Positions 40,642-48,824 of a DNA stretch of 64,000 nucleotides are shown here, piece after piece. The position numbers and the translations under genes are program-made. Every line of letters starts with the position of its first letter. Position 1 is the stretch's first letter. The notes beneath the pieces are model-generated. The model did no database searches, had not been told where the DNA came from, and saw only the letters and a program-made list of their open reading frames with translations. Source of the DNA: Proteus penneri (GTDB lineage Bacteria > Pseudomonadota > Gammaproteobacteria > Enterobacterales > Enterobacteriaceae); contig NZ_PHFJ01000003.1 of assembly GCF_003144535.1 (NCBI RefSeq), forward strand, positions 1 through 64,000. Reading direction: 5' to 3'.

Positions 40642-41295
40642 ATGAAAAATGGCTGGCTTAAGCAATTACTTGATTTTGCTCCACTATTAGTGTTTTTTAT
40701 CTTTTATAAATGGCAAGATATTTTCTATGCTTCAGGTGCATTAATTATCGCGACGTGGATCTCAGTCGGTTTGACATGGCTTATTTTCCATAAAGTTGAG
40801 AAAGCGCCGCTCATTACTGCCATCGTGGTGACTATTTTTGGCTCATTAACGATCTTCTTCCATTCTGCTGATTTTATTAAATGGAAAGTAACCGCGATTT
40901 ATGCCATTTTTGCCATCGTTTTAATTGGTATGCAGTTATTTACGCCAAAAACGTTAATGGAAAGAATGTTAGGCAAAGAACTTGCTATGCCACCCGCAAA
41001 TTGGAAGAAACTCAATATTGCATGGGTGATTTTCTTTTTTGCTTGTGCTCTTGGTAATATTTATGTGGCATTTTCTTTAGCAGAAGAGACTTGGGTTAAT
41101 TTTAAAGTCTTTGGCTTAACTATTTTAACCTTTATCTTTACAATCGCTAGTGTGGTTTATATCTGGAATAACCGTTTACCAGAAGAACAAACTAAAGACG
41201 AAACTGCAGAAAATAGTGAACACAAATTATCAGATGATATGGTAAAACAAGCATCTAAACCGACATCACATGATGCTCATTCAAAATCTGAATAA
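40642..41295 (+). CDS. yciB: Inner-membrane protein YciB (intracellular septation protein A family)
   Basis: 217 aa. Five hydrophobic helices; conserved segments LLDFAPLLVFFIFYKWQDI, FFHSADFIKWKVT and WVNFKVFGLT match YciB. It is longer than E. coli YciB (179 aa) because of a hydrophilic C-terminal extension of about 35 residues (NSEHKLSDDMVKQ, ending DAHSKSE). YciB takes part in envelope maintenance and interacts with elongation and division proteins in E. coli. Probably cotranscribed with yciA, though a ~123-bp repeat separates them. Confidence 0.93.
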   Translation: MKNGWLKQLLDFAPLLVFFIFYKWQDIFYASGALIIATWISVGLTWLIFHKVEKAPLITAIVVTIFGSLTIFFHSADFIKWKVTAIYAIFAIVLIGMQLFTPKTLMERMLGKELAMPPANWKKLNIAWVIFFFACALGNIYVAFSLAEETWVNFKVFGLTILTFIFTIASVVYIWNNRLPEEQTKDETAENSEHKLSDDMVKQASKPTSHDAHSKSE

Positions 41296-41321
41296 TCATT
41301 TTTATTTTATTGGGGGATATG

Positions 41322-41444
41322 TACTCTAAATAATTCGAGGTGTAGTTAGGCGACAAGTGAATGAAACACTAGGAGCATACATCAGTATGTGACTAATGCG
41401 AATGAACGAAGTCAACAACGCTACAGCTTGAAGTATGACGAGTA
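41322..41444. repeat. ~123-bp palindromic intergenic repeat (YPAL-like)
   Basis: Starts TACTCTAAATAATTCGAGG and ends AGCTTGAAGTATGACGAGTA, with imperfect terminal inverted repeats (TACTC...GTGTAG and CTACAG...GAGTA) and an inner GGAGCATACATCAGTATGTG hairpin. I recognise the type as the miniature palindromic repeats widespread in intergenic DNA of Yersinia, Serratia, Photorhabdus and relatives (YPAL and similar). Only one copy is seen in this window. It lies between yciB and yciA and would form a long hairpin in their joint transcript. Confidence 0.75.
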
Positions 41445-41488
41445 AATATCTCCTTGTTTTCAACATTATTTACAGATACTTTATTTTC

Positions 41489-41920
41489 ATGACTGAACAA
41501 CAATCTTTGCCTAATGGTGAGCTCGTTTTACGTACCCTTGCCATGCCTGCTGATACTAACGCCAATGGTGATATTTTCGGTGGATGGTTAATGTCTCAAA
41601 TGGACATCGGTGGTGCAATTTTAGCAAAAGAAATTGCGTTAGGTCGTGTCGTTACTGTAAGCGTAACAGGCATTACCTTTCTTAAACCTGTTGCTGTTGG
41701 CGATGTCGTTTGTTGCTATGCACGTTGCTTAAAAACAGGTAATTCTTCAATTACGGTTAATATTGAAGTCTGGGTTAAGAAAGTTGCCACAGAACCTGTC
41801 GGCCAACGCTATCGCGCAACAGAAGCAGTGTTTACCTACGTTGCCGTTGATGAGAACAATTCAGCTCGCCGTTTACCTGAAGGTAAAGCTCACTTTACGT
41901 TAACAAGCACAATGGAATAA
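41489..41920 (+). CDS. yciA: Acyl-CoA thioesterase YciA
   Basis: 143 aa hotdog-fold thioesterase. I use ATG 41489 (MTEQQSLPNGELVLRTLAMP), matching E. coli YciA; the frame is open further upstream but that part lies within the intergenic repeat. Conserved ADTNANGDIFGGWLMSQMDIGGA carries the catalytic Asn/Asp region, followed by VTVSVTGITFLKPVAVGDVV. Hydrolyses a broad range of acyl-CoAs. The C-terminus (FTLTSTME) is about ten residues longer than in E. coli. Convergent with tonB. Confidence 0.95.
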   Translation: MTEQQSLPNGELVLRTLAMPADTNANGDIFGGWLMSQMDIGGAILAKEIALGRVVTVSVTGITFLKPVAVGDVVCCYARCLKTGNSSITVNIEVWVKKVATEPVGQRYRATEAVFTYVAVDENNSARRLPEGKAHFTLTSTME

Positions 41921-41965
41921 AACGCCATTACCCAAAATAACGAAAAGTATTAAAATTGAGATACT

Positions 41966-41995
41966 AAAAAAGGCACTTATTAAAAGTGCCTTTTA
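41966..41995. terminator. Terminator between yciA and tonB
   Basis: AAAAAAGGCACTT / AAGTGCCTTTT with a short loop, symmetrical, between convergent genes. Confidence 0.85.
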
Positions 41996-42050
41996 TTTAT
42001 CTGGTATTAAATAATAATATCGCTTTGTTTAACCGCTAACTTTATAAAAA

Positions 42051-42770
42051 TTAGCTTGCTGATATCCCTGTCATTTTAAACTCAATAAGAACCACTTTTC
42101 CTTTATAAGGGATTTTTTCATAACGCCATTGGCGCATGGCTCTTTTTACTTCACGTTCAAACACGTTTTTTGGATCAGCAGAAAGTATTTCTACATTGTC
42201 CACTCGCCCATCAGCATCAACATCAAAACGAACTTTTATAGCCCCTTCAATACCCACAGCTCTTGCTCGCGAAGGATATTCAGGTAAACCTTGGCGTACT
42301 GCATTTGGTACTCTGCCTTCACCACTGCTTGCCACTGCAACTGGTTTTTCATCGCCTTTATCGCTTGGCTTTGCCGTTGGGTTAAGATTTTTGAGATCAT
42401 TACCTTTATTAACAACTAAAGGTTGTGGTCGCTCAACAGGCGGTTTGGGTTTGTCCACAGGTTTTGGTTTCGGCTTTGGTTTCGGTTCAGGTTTTTTCTC
42501 TATTGGTTTTTCGATAACAGGTTTTACATCAGGAATAGGTTCTGGCTCAGGTTCTGGTTCTGGTTCAACAACCGGCTCAGGTTCTGGCGGGGTAACTTCT
42601 TCAACCACAGGCTCTGGTTCGCCTGCAGGCTCATCTGCTGCAAATGCCAACATCTGTATAGAGATAGGCTCAGGTGTAACTAGCTTATCTTCTACAACAT
42701 ATAACATCGCAGCCGCAACAAGTGAGGCATGTAGACAAAGTGATATGAGTACCCAAAGCTTCCAACGCAT
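42051..42770 (-). CDS. tonB: Energy-transducing protein TonB
   Basis: 239 aa. The N-terminal membrane helix (about residues 5-27) contains the Ser10-His14 pair of the SxxxH motif needed for coupling to ExbB/ExbD. The middle is a periplasmic Pro/Glu and Pro/Lys spacer (PEPEPEPEPIPDVKP, KKPEPKPKPKPKP), and the C-terminal domain (about 155-239) carries LPEYPSRARAVGIEGAIKV for TonB-box contact. Powers siderophore and vitamin B12 receptors. Convergent with yciA as in E. coli. Complete. Confidence 0.97.
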   Translation of the reverse strand: MRWKLWVLISLCLHASLVAAAMLYVVEDKLVTPEPISIQMLAFAADEPAGEPEPVVEEVTPPEPEPVVEPEPEPEPEPIPDVKPVIEKPIEKKPEPKPKPKPKPVDKPKPPVERPQPLVVNKGNDLKNLNPTAKPSDKGDEKPVAVASSGEGRVPNAVRQGLPEYPSRARAVGIEGAIKVRFDVDADGRVDNVEILSADPKNVFEREVKRAMRQWRYEKIPYKGKVVLIEFKMTGISAS

Positions 42771-42813
42771 AACTGATCTTATTTCACCTAAAGAAAAAAT
42801 ATGCCCCTAGTTT

Positions 42814-42838
42814 AAATGCAAATAGCAATCATATTCAA
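42814..42838 (-). promoter_or_regulatory. Possible Fur site in the tonB promoter region
   Basis: On the minus strand GAATATGATTGCTATTTGC, about 45-65 bases before the tonB ATG, matches the 19-base Fur consensus at about 11 positions and lies where iron control of tonB is expected. Weak on sequence alone. Confidence 0.35.
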
Positions 42839-42882
42839 TAAGGTTTAGCAAAATGATTGATATTAACTGTTAAAAAGTGAAA

Positions 42883-43065
42883 TTATGAGTTCCATTCTAT
42901 GTGTTGTACAAATAAAAGTGCTCTATGTTTTCTAGAAGTATCAAGTTTACGCAGCTTATAAATTCGGAAATTACGGCGAGATTGCCCTTCTAGCCATCGG
43001 CGTCGTTTACGTATAGCTTGTCTCATCATTCGCCAACGAGCTACTTCAGTCCTACTGTGTCTCAT
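42883..43065 (-). CDS. yciY: Small basic protein YciY
   Basis: 60 aa, very basic: MRHSRTEVARWRMMRQAIRK then RRRWLEGQSRRNFRIYKLRK. It matches E. coli YciY (57 aa) along the first 45 residues and lies at the same place, between tonB and clsA. Function unknown. Easily missed because of its size. It is oriented toward tonB, 112 bases from the tonB start. Confidence 0.88.
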   Translation of the reverse strand: MRHSRTEVARWRMMRQAIRKRRRWLEGQSRRNFRIYKLRKLDTSRKHRALLFVQHIEWNS

Positions 43066-43137
43066 ACTATCAGCACCTATTTTTTCGAATAAGTGGACTA
43101 TTATAAGACGTTCATTTTGTGATCCAAGGGGGGATTT

Positions 43138-43236
43138 ATGTTTTGCTTAAATTTCATCCAGCATTTAAGCATTTCTCACAAAGAAAAAATGAATAAAGAG
43201 TTGTATCTTATTACTTATTTAATACTTATCTCTTAA
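43138..43236 (+). CDS. Possible small ORF upstream of clsA
   Basis: 32 codons starting MFCLNFIQHLSISHKEKMN, with a very strong AAGGGGGGA ribosome site six to seven bases ahead. It lies 135 bases before the clsA start, same strand. The C-terminal half (ELYLITYLILIS) is hydrophobic. It could be a leader peptide or a chance ORF; no homologue is known to me. Confidence 0.35.
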   Translation: MFCLNFIQHLSISHKEKMNKELYLITYLILIS

Positions 43237-43370
43237 GAAAGAGATTTGACAGAGATAATAATCCTGATTTAATAACAACATTCGGCAAATAACAAAAATA
43301 ATGAACTATTTTTAGTAAATTGCCTTTAGCATATCCATGCAATTCATTTTCAACGGAAAATAGCTCTACT

Positions 43371-44831
43371 ATGACAACATTTTATACTGTATTGAGTTGG
43401 CTAACCTTTTTCTTCTATTGGCTATTAATTGCAGGGGTCACATTTCGTGTCCTAATGCACCGACGACCGGTTACATCAACAATGACATGGTTATTAATCA
43501 TCTATATTCTGCCATTAGTCGGAGTTATTGCGTATTTTGCTTTTGGTGAATTACACCTAGGAAAACGACGCGTTGAACATGCTAAACAGATGTGGCCTTC
43601 TGTTGTTGCGTGGCTTGAAGACTTGAGAAAATGTAAACATATCTTTGCTACAAGTACGAGCGATATTGCAACCCCTCTTTTCCAATTAACCGCTAAACGC
43701 CAGGGTATTAGAGGCGTTAAAGGTAACAAAATTGAACTGTTAACTACCTGTGAAGATTCGCTAAATTCAATTACACGCGATATTAATAACGCTCGTGATA
43801 ACATTGAAATGGTCTTCTATATTTGGCAATCAGGTGGTTTAGTCGATGAAGTCACCGATGCCTTAATCAGAGCCGCTAAACGCGGTGTAAAATGCAGAGT
43901 CATGGTTGACTCCGCAGGTAGTTGGAATTTCTTCCGTACTAATGGCCCAGATGTAATGAGAGCCGCAGGTATTGAATTCGTTGAATCACTGCATGTTAAT
44001 TTATTCCGTTTCTTCTTACGCCGCATGGATTTGCGTCAACATCGAAAAATCGTATTGATCGACAATTACATTTCCTATACAGGAAGTATGAATATGGTTG
44101 ACCCTCGTTATTTCAAGCAAGATTCCGGAGTAGGTCAATGGATTGATATTATGGTAAGAATGGAAGGCCCTGTTTCTACAACATTAGGTATGATTTATGC
44201 TTTTGACTGGGAAATGGAAACGGGTGAGCGCCATTTACCTCCTCCTCCTGATGACAATATTATGCCTTGTGAACAAGAAAGTGGTCATACAACACAAATC
44301 ATCGCCTCAGGCCCAGGATTTCCTGATGAGCTAATTCAGCAATCACTTATTACAGCGATTTACTCTGCAAGAAAAGAACTGGTACTCACAACACCTTATT
44401 TTGTACCTAGCGATGATCTGGCTCATGCAATCTCAACCGCTGCGATGCGAGGAGTTAATGTCAGTATTATTATTCCTCGCAGTAATGACTCTTTCCTTGT
44501 GCGTTGGGCAAGCCGTTCTTTCTTTACAGAAATGCTAGAAGCCGGTGTAAAAATATTTCAATTTGAAGATGGTTTATTACATACCAAAAGTGTGATGGTT
44601 GATGGACAACTCAGCATGGTAGGTTCAGTTAATCTTGATATGCGTAGTCTATGGTTAAACTTTGAAATTACCGTTGTCATTGATGATGAAGGTTTTGGAA
44701 GTGATTTAAGCATTGTGCAATATGATTATATTGCCCGCTCAACAGAATTAACCATGGATGAATGGGAAAAACGTCCCTTCTTAAATCGTGTATTAGAGCG
44801 CATCTGCTATTTCTTTAGTCCTCTGTTATAA
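43371..44831 (+). CDS. clsA: Cardiolipin synthase A
   Basis: 486 aa from ATG 43371 ([13 protein letters not shown]), same length as E. coli ClsA; the frame is open 17 codons upstream. Two N-terminal membrane helices (about residues 5-27 and 38-58) precede two phospholipase-D-type HKD motifs: [19 protein letters not shown] (about 224) and [20 protein letters not shown] (about 404). Joins two phosphatidylglycerols to cardiolipin and glycerol in the inner membrane. The motif FFSPLL closes the protein as in E. coli. A TTATAACA/TGTTATAA hairpin overlaps the stop. Confidence 0.97.
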   Translation: MTTFYTVLSWLTFFFYWLLIAGVTFRVLMHRRPVTSTMTWLLIIYILPLVGVIAYFAFGELHLGKRRVEHAKQMWPSVVAWLEDLRKCKHIFATSTSDIATPLFQLTAKRQGIRGVKGNKIELLTTCEDSLNSITRDINNARDNIEMVFYIWQSGGLVDEVTDALIRAAKRGVKCRVMVDSAGSWNFFRTNGPDVMRAAGIEFVESLHVNLFRFFLRRMDLRQHRKIVLIDNYISYTGSMNMVDPRYFKQDSGVGQWIDIMVRMEGPVSTTLGMIYAFDWEMETGERHLPPPPDDNIMPCEQESGHTTQIIASGPGFPDELIQQSLITAIYSARKELVLTTPYFVPSDDLAHAISTAAMRGVNVSIIIPRSNDSFLVRWASRSFFTEMLEAGVKIFQFEDGLLHTKSVMVDGQLSMVGSVNLDMRSLWLNFEITVVIDDEGFGSDLSIVQYDYIARSTELTMDEWEKRPFLNRVLERICYFFSPLL

Positions 44832-44946
44832 CAGAAATGTTATAATCAATAGACTACTAAGAACTGATAAGATATAACGGTGCTAAATTAGTAAAAATGC
44901 GATACCACTAACGCAATAATGATTGAAATAATAGACAGGCATTACC

Positions 44947-45270
44947 ATGAATGAACCAACTTTAATGAGTGAAGATGACGCTTTAGAACAAGCTTACGAT
45001 CTATTTTTAGCCCAAGCAGCTGATAATTTAGATGTTGCAGACCAATTATTGTTTAACCTGCAATTTGAAGAAAGAGGTGCTGCTGAAGTAGTTCCATTAG
45101 GTAATGATTGGCAATTTATTGTTGGCCTACCTGTCACATCAGCCCGTTTTAGCGAAGTGATTATTGGTCTCGCTCCAGACGATGATTCTGATATTGATGA
45201 TATTTTTGGTCGTGTTCTAATTAGTCGTGATCCACTACAACCTATGTTCCATATTATTTGGAAATCATGA
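44947..45270 (+). CDS. yciU: Acidic protein YciU (HI1450/DUF440 family)
   Basis: 107 aa, strongly acidic, matching E. coli YciU (109 aa) in EDDALEQAYDLFLAQAADNL, LLFNLQFEERGAAE and the end FHIIWKS. The H. influenzae homologue HI1450 is a double-stranded-DNA mimic that binds HU-type protein; the same role is only inferred here. The clsA-yciU order is conserved. Confidence 0.93.
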   Translation: MNEPTLMSEDDALEQAYDLFLAQAADNLDVADQLLFNLQFEERGAAEVVPLGNDWQFIVGLPVTSARFSEVIIGLAPDDDSDIDDIFGRVLISRDPLQPMFHIIWKS

Positions 45271-45314
45271 TCTCTTTTCTCTTCACTTGCTTATCTTTTA
45301 GCAAAATCCGCCGT

Positions 45315-45361
45315 AAACCCTCGCCTAATGTGGGCGAGGAACAGCCACATTGTTGTTAGGT
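45315..45361. other. GC-rich hairpin after yciU
   Basis: CCTCGCC / GGGCGAGG around a TAATGT loop in otherwise AT-rich DNA, with a competing pairing CTAATGTGG / CCACATTG...TTAG. No T run follows, so it is not a typical terminator; it may still end the clsA-yciU transcript or act in RNA stability. Confidence 0.4.
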
Positions 45362-45378
45362 ATTACACATAATATCTG

Positions 45379-45660
45379 TTACTCGAAGCATTTAGATGAA
45401 TGTGCGATAGTTAAAAACATGGTGCCTTCTCTTGTCAGTGTACTTTCTTGTTTTATTGGCGGTGATTTGACCATTCTATCTATTTCAGTTGAAGAAAATT
45501 TATTACTTGCTTCATTATAAAAACATAAACATTGATCTTTGCTCACATTACTATAAATATTTAATGTATCCATACAATATTCAATAACTTTATTTTCTTG
45601 TGATTCAGAGCAAGAGGATAATAAAAATAAAGAGAAAATAATAATTAAGGTTTTTTTCAT
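45379..45660 (-). CDS. Small lipoprotein, 93 aa
   Basis: Signal MKKTLIIIFSLFLLSSC with lipobox LSSC, Cys17; Ser follows, favouring the outer membrane. The mature part has five further Cys (YCMDT, DQCLCFY, SSKCFE), suggesting disulfides. I recognise no family. AT-rich and absent from E. coli at this place. Upstream there is no operon partner. Confidence 0.7.
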   Translation of the reverse strand: MKKTLIIIFSLFLLSSCSESQENKVIEYCMDTLNIYSNVSKDQCLCFYNEASNKFSSTEIDRMVKSPPIKQESTLTREGTMFLTIAHSSKCFE

Positions 45661-45831
45661 AACTATTCCACTATCGTGTTAGATTTATTTAATTATGAAA
45701 AAATTATTTCATTAAAGTAGATAAGTTATCACGATATAAATCAAGTTTAAGTGGATAATTATTACTTGCATAAGATAAATAAAGAGAGTTTTTACTTTTC
45801 TCCCTATTTTATATCTTTAACATCTCTTTAT

Positions 45832-46287
45832 TTAGTATTTATACTTATTTTTATTTAATCTTAAATGTAGCAATGGAAAAGGATTGCCTTGCCCATCTAA
45901 TTCTGAACGCCCTACTTGCTCAAATCCTATATAAAGATAAAAGCCAATCGCTTGAAGATTTTGCTCATTGACATCTAGCTCATCAATATGCAGTGTATTT
46001 ATCGCGAAAGTTGTAAGCAATTTTCCACAACCATGCCCTCTAGAATTTGCATCAACAAATAGCATTTCTAACTTATTTTCTGCTGTGCCTAAAATCCCGT
46101 GAATAATATTATTATTGTCTATCGCAACATATGTATTAAGCATTGGAAAATAGTGTTCTACAATATCTTTTTTAAGCGATAAGATGATATCTTCAGATAA
46201 AAATGTATGTGTAGCCCTAACTGACGATTCCCAAACCGCAATCATTTCATCATAGTGCGAAGGTTCTGCTTTTATTACAGTTAACAT
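45832..46287 (-). CDS. GNAT acetyltransferase, YjaB-like
   Basis: 151 aa from ATG 46287 (MLTVIKAEPSHYDEMI), chosen because GAGGAAA lies five bases upstream; an extension to 46332 is possible but lacks support. The acetyl-CoA loop is SRGHGCGKLLTTFAIN, and DVNEQNLQAIGFYLYIGFEQVGRSELDGQG matches the C-terminal half of E. coli YjaB closely, as does WESSVRATHTFLSED near the N-terminus. Substrate unknown. Accessory gene between yciU and the outer-membrane barrels. Confidence 0.85.
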   Translation of the reverse strand: MLTVIKAEPSHYDEMIAVWESSVRATHTFLSEDIILSLKKDIVEHYFPMLNTYVAIDNNNIIHGILGTAENKLEMLFVDANSRGHGCGKLLTTFAINTLHIDELDVNEQNLQAIGFYLYIGFEQVGRSELDGQGNPFPLLHLRLNKNKYKY

Positions 46288-46427
46288 ATTTTCCTCTATA
46301 TAAAATATGGCATCATAAAGATCCTTTATCAACAGTCAAGCAATCTGAATAAAAAAAACACATTTAGTGTATATTAAATGCATTTTGATAAGTTACATCT
46401 CAAATATAGCGATAAACATTTATATTA

Positions 46428-46455
46428 ATAAAAAGGCCACATTACGTGACCTATT
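46428..46455 (-). terminator. Terminator after the first Ail-type gene
   Basis: On the minus strand GGTCAC / GTGGCC (one G-U pair) around GTAAT is followed by TTTTTA, 25 bases past the stop. Confidence 0.75.
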
Positions 46456-46480
46456 AAAAATATTATTTATTAACTTAAAA

Positions 46481-47020
46481 TTAGAAACGATAACCAACAC
46501 CTAACACCCAAGTACCAAATTTCATATCATCTAATTTTGAGTATTCATAAGATGCATCGATGGCTACATTTGGAATTGGGTTGATTTGTAAACCTAATCC
46601 ATAACTTATAGATACTTTGTTTTCATGCTGTTCTTCAGAGGGAGCTTTATAATTAGCATTAAAAACACTAGTACCGATTAAACCATACGCATTAATATAT
46701 TCATTAAAACGATAACTTGGTCCAGCCGAAAATAAATAATAATCTACATCAATATGCCCTACATTTTTATCATTATCATCATAGCAATTATATTTTTTAT
46801 TATTATAAACAAATGAACCGATAAGACCAAAATCATTATTTATCTTGCGATCATACTTAATATTAAATCCTTTAGGATCTTCATCTACCTTCTCGCCATC
46901 TACTTTTATCTGACTTTGTGCATAGCCTATGGACAATGTGTTTTTCAATGTAGCAGATGCATTAAATGCCGTTATTGATAAGAAAATTGCTGTAATTGGT
47001 AATAATAATTTATTTTTCAT
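46481..47020 (-). CDS. Ail/OmpX-type outer-membrane beta-barrel (copy 1)
   Basis: 179 aa from ATG 47020 (MKNKLLLPITAIFLSITAFNASA signal peptide); a TTG at 47032 is less likely. The mature protein starts LKNTLSIGYAQSQIKVDGEK, alternates amphipathic strands, contains LFSAGPSYRFNEYINAYGLIG, and ends WVLGVGYRF with the C-terminal Phe needed by the BAM complex. The family includes Ail, Lom, PagC and OmpX: adhesion, serum resistance or unknown roles. It is a tandem paralogue of the next gene, with strongest divergence in predicted surface loops. Each copy has its own terminator. Confidence 0.88.
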   Translation of the reverse strand: MKNKLLLPITAIFLSITAFNASATLKNTLSIGYAQSQIKVDGEKVDEDPKGFNIKYDRKINNDFGLIGSFVYNNKKYNCYDDNDKNVGHIDVDYYLFSAGPSYRFNEYINAYGLIGTSVFNANYKAPSEEQHENKVSISYGLGLQINPIPNVAIDASYEYSKLDDMKFGTWVLGVGYRF

Positions 47021-47302
47021 TATATATCTCAATATTATCTTTAGTTAATAAAATAAGAAACAGCAATAAAAATAGTTTAAATTGCAATTAATTCAACACT
47101 ATAAATCGCTGCTTCCACTCAAAATAATAAATCAAAGTAAAACTTATATAAATAATTTAATTTTAATTGAAAAATAATAAAGAGAACCATCCAAATAAAG
47201 GTAAATAAATAAAATATTTATTTGAAAAATGAAGGTGATTAGATTTTAAAATTAAACAAAATGATTTATTTTAATATTATTTAATTTATATTTTATAAAA
47301 AA

Positions 47303-47330
47303 TAAAAAGGCCACGTTACGTGACCTTTTA
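47303..47330 (-). terminator. Terminator after the second Ail-type gene
   Basis: AAGGTCACGT / ACGTGGCCTT on the minus strand with T run; almost the same sequence as the terminator of copy 1, so it was duplicated with the gene. Confidence 0.78.
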
Positions 47331-47354
47331 ACAATATTATTTATTAACTTGAAA

Positions 47355-47891
47355 TTAGAAACGATAACCAACACCTAATACCCAAGTACCAAATTTTGCA
47401 TCATCAAATTTTGAATACTCATAAGATGCATCTATTGCTACGCTTGGAATTGGATTAATTTGTAAACCTAATCCATAAGCCACGGATGTTTTGCTGTATG
47501 TATCATTAGCATAATAATATTTATCTTCTTGACTAGCGTGACCAAGACCAATTAAACCATATGCACTAAAATAGTCATTAAAACGATAACTAGGGCCAGC
47601 CGTTAATGAAACATAGTCAATTTCACTTGAACCAATTTTTCCCCAACGACTATAATAATTATAGGTTAATTTTGTATACGTCAGTGATCCAATAATTCCC
47701 AAATCATTATCAAACTCATGATTATACTTAAAGTTAATCCCTTTAGGATTATCATCTATTTTATCATCATTCAATTTAATTGAGCTTTGAGCATAACCCA
47801 CTGATAAAGTGTTATCTAACGCGGCTTGTACATTAAAAGAAAGTGTAGAAATAGCTAACAACGAAGTAGACAGAAATAAATTACGTTTCAT
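47355..47891 (-). CDS. Ail/OmpX-type outer-membrane beta-barrel (copy 2)
   Basis: 178 aa. Signal peptide MKRNLFLSTSLLAISTLSFNVQA, then LDNTLSVGYAQSSIKLNDDK. The barrel core (LTAGPSYRFNDYFSAYGLIG, LGLQINPIPSVAIDASYEYSK, WVLGVGYRF) is nearly the same as in copy 1, while segments about residues 70-85 and 118-132 differ; these are likely surface loops. A 320-base AT-rich spacer separates the copies. Probably an old tandem duplication. Confidence 0.88.
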   Translation of the reverse strand: MKRNLFLSTSLLAISTLSFNVQAALDNTLSVGYAQSSIKLNDDKIDDNPKGINFKYNHEFDNDLGIIGSLTYTKLTYNYYSRWGKIGSSEIDYVSLTAGPSYRFNDYFSAYGLIGLGHASQEDKYYYANDTYSKTSVAYGLGLQINPIPSVAIDASYEYSKFDDAKFGTWVLGVGYRF

Positions 47892-48339
47892 TTTTATTCT
47901 CTATATAAAAGCAAAGGATAGAAAAAGGAACTAAAATAGAATTTAGCTTTCTTATCAAATTGAGTTTAATACTCAATAAATTTTATTTATAAATAATACG
48001 TTATTAATTAATTTTTATAAAGAAATTCTTATGATTAAATTGATAATTAAAAGACCATCCGCTCTAACAATAAACTTACCTTATTTTTCACTATTACTAA
48101 GCAAATATTAAGATCATAACGTTATTAAAAAAGAAGTAATTTCAATTTATCATTAGTTTCAGCCACAATTTAAATATGATTAAAGCTTCGATTGAAATTC
48201 TATTGGTTACTAATCAGTAAAATAAAAGACACTTACTAAGTAAAATTAATTTGTCTTAACCTATATGATATTGATTAATATTTAAGTGTATTTTTAATCT
48301 GGTATCTAAGATAGATAACCTTATTAATATTAATGTGTA

Positions 48340-48367
48340 TAAAAAAACCACTCTATAAGTGGCTTTT
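48340..48367 (-). terminator. Orphan terminator downstream of a gene remnant
   Basis: On the minus strand the stem CCACT / AGTGG with loop TATAG is followed by T7. It lies about 100 bases past the stop of the monooxygenase-like remnant and probably belonged to that gene. Confidence 0.6.
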
Positions 48368-48469
48368 CCTTTCATATATTATTAGCAAGTTGCATTTTTA
48401 ACCAAAAACTTAGCTGGCATAAATTAAAAAATTCTTTTCTACAAGGAGAAATCAGTTTGTTATTCGACT

Positions 48470-48559
48470 CTACAATTTCCCTAGTAATGCTTCTGTTTTA
48501 ATAAAATCTTCAGCAATGACTTTTAACATTACATTTCCCTTATCATCATTGTTCGACAT
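48470..48559 (-). pseudogene. Remnant of an antibiotic-biosynthesis-monooxygenase-like gene
   Basis: The minus-strand frame reads MLKVIAEDFIKTEALLGKL then stop. The opening MLKVIAEDFIK is the typical start of small ABM-family quinol monooxygenases (about 95-100 aa). The protein stops after about 20 residues, and the distance to the terminator is too short for a full gene, so most of it is deleted or decayed. Recognition rests on a short match. Confidence 0.4.
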
Positions 48560-48824
48560 AAACACTGTATAAAAAACAGTTAAATATAATTTAGTTAACT
48601 TAAGAGACCCACTCTCTTTACAGAAGAAAAGTAAATCTTTTTAAATGCTCATAACAGGGTGTAATCCATTGAAGTATTAACAGGGTGCTGTTTCAAACAG
48701 AAAGCAGTAAGCATCAAACATTTATCTTCTATCTGAGTGAAAATAGGCGTTTAAATAATGCGGATTCTCTTTATATAATAGCAATTCATTAAGTAATACA
48801 GAGAAAGTAGGATTGGGGGTTAAC

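Larger units (their letters stand above)
47892..48824. other. Long intergenic region upstream of leuE
   Basis: About 930 bases. The first ~440 are AT-rich without recognised signals. A minus-strand terminator hairpin lies at 48340-48367, followed by a remnant of a small monooxygenase-like gene at 48470-48559. The last ~250 bases hold nothing recognised apart from the leuE ribosome site (GGGGG). Confidence 0.6.

Noticed and set aside
41435-41488. 18-residue N-terminal extension of yciA.
   Set aside because: It arises from the intergenic repeat and lacks family support; the ATG at 41489 matches E. coli YciA.
42136-42810. A long plus-strand Gly/Ser/Phe-rich ORF opposite tonB.
   Set aside because: It mirrors the Pro/Glu/Lys repeats of tonB on the other strand; composition is that of an antisense shadow.
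44826-44845. TTATAACA/TGTTATAA hairpin at the clsA stop.
   Set aside because: No T run follows, AT-only stem; not a credible terminator.
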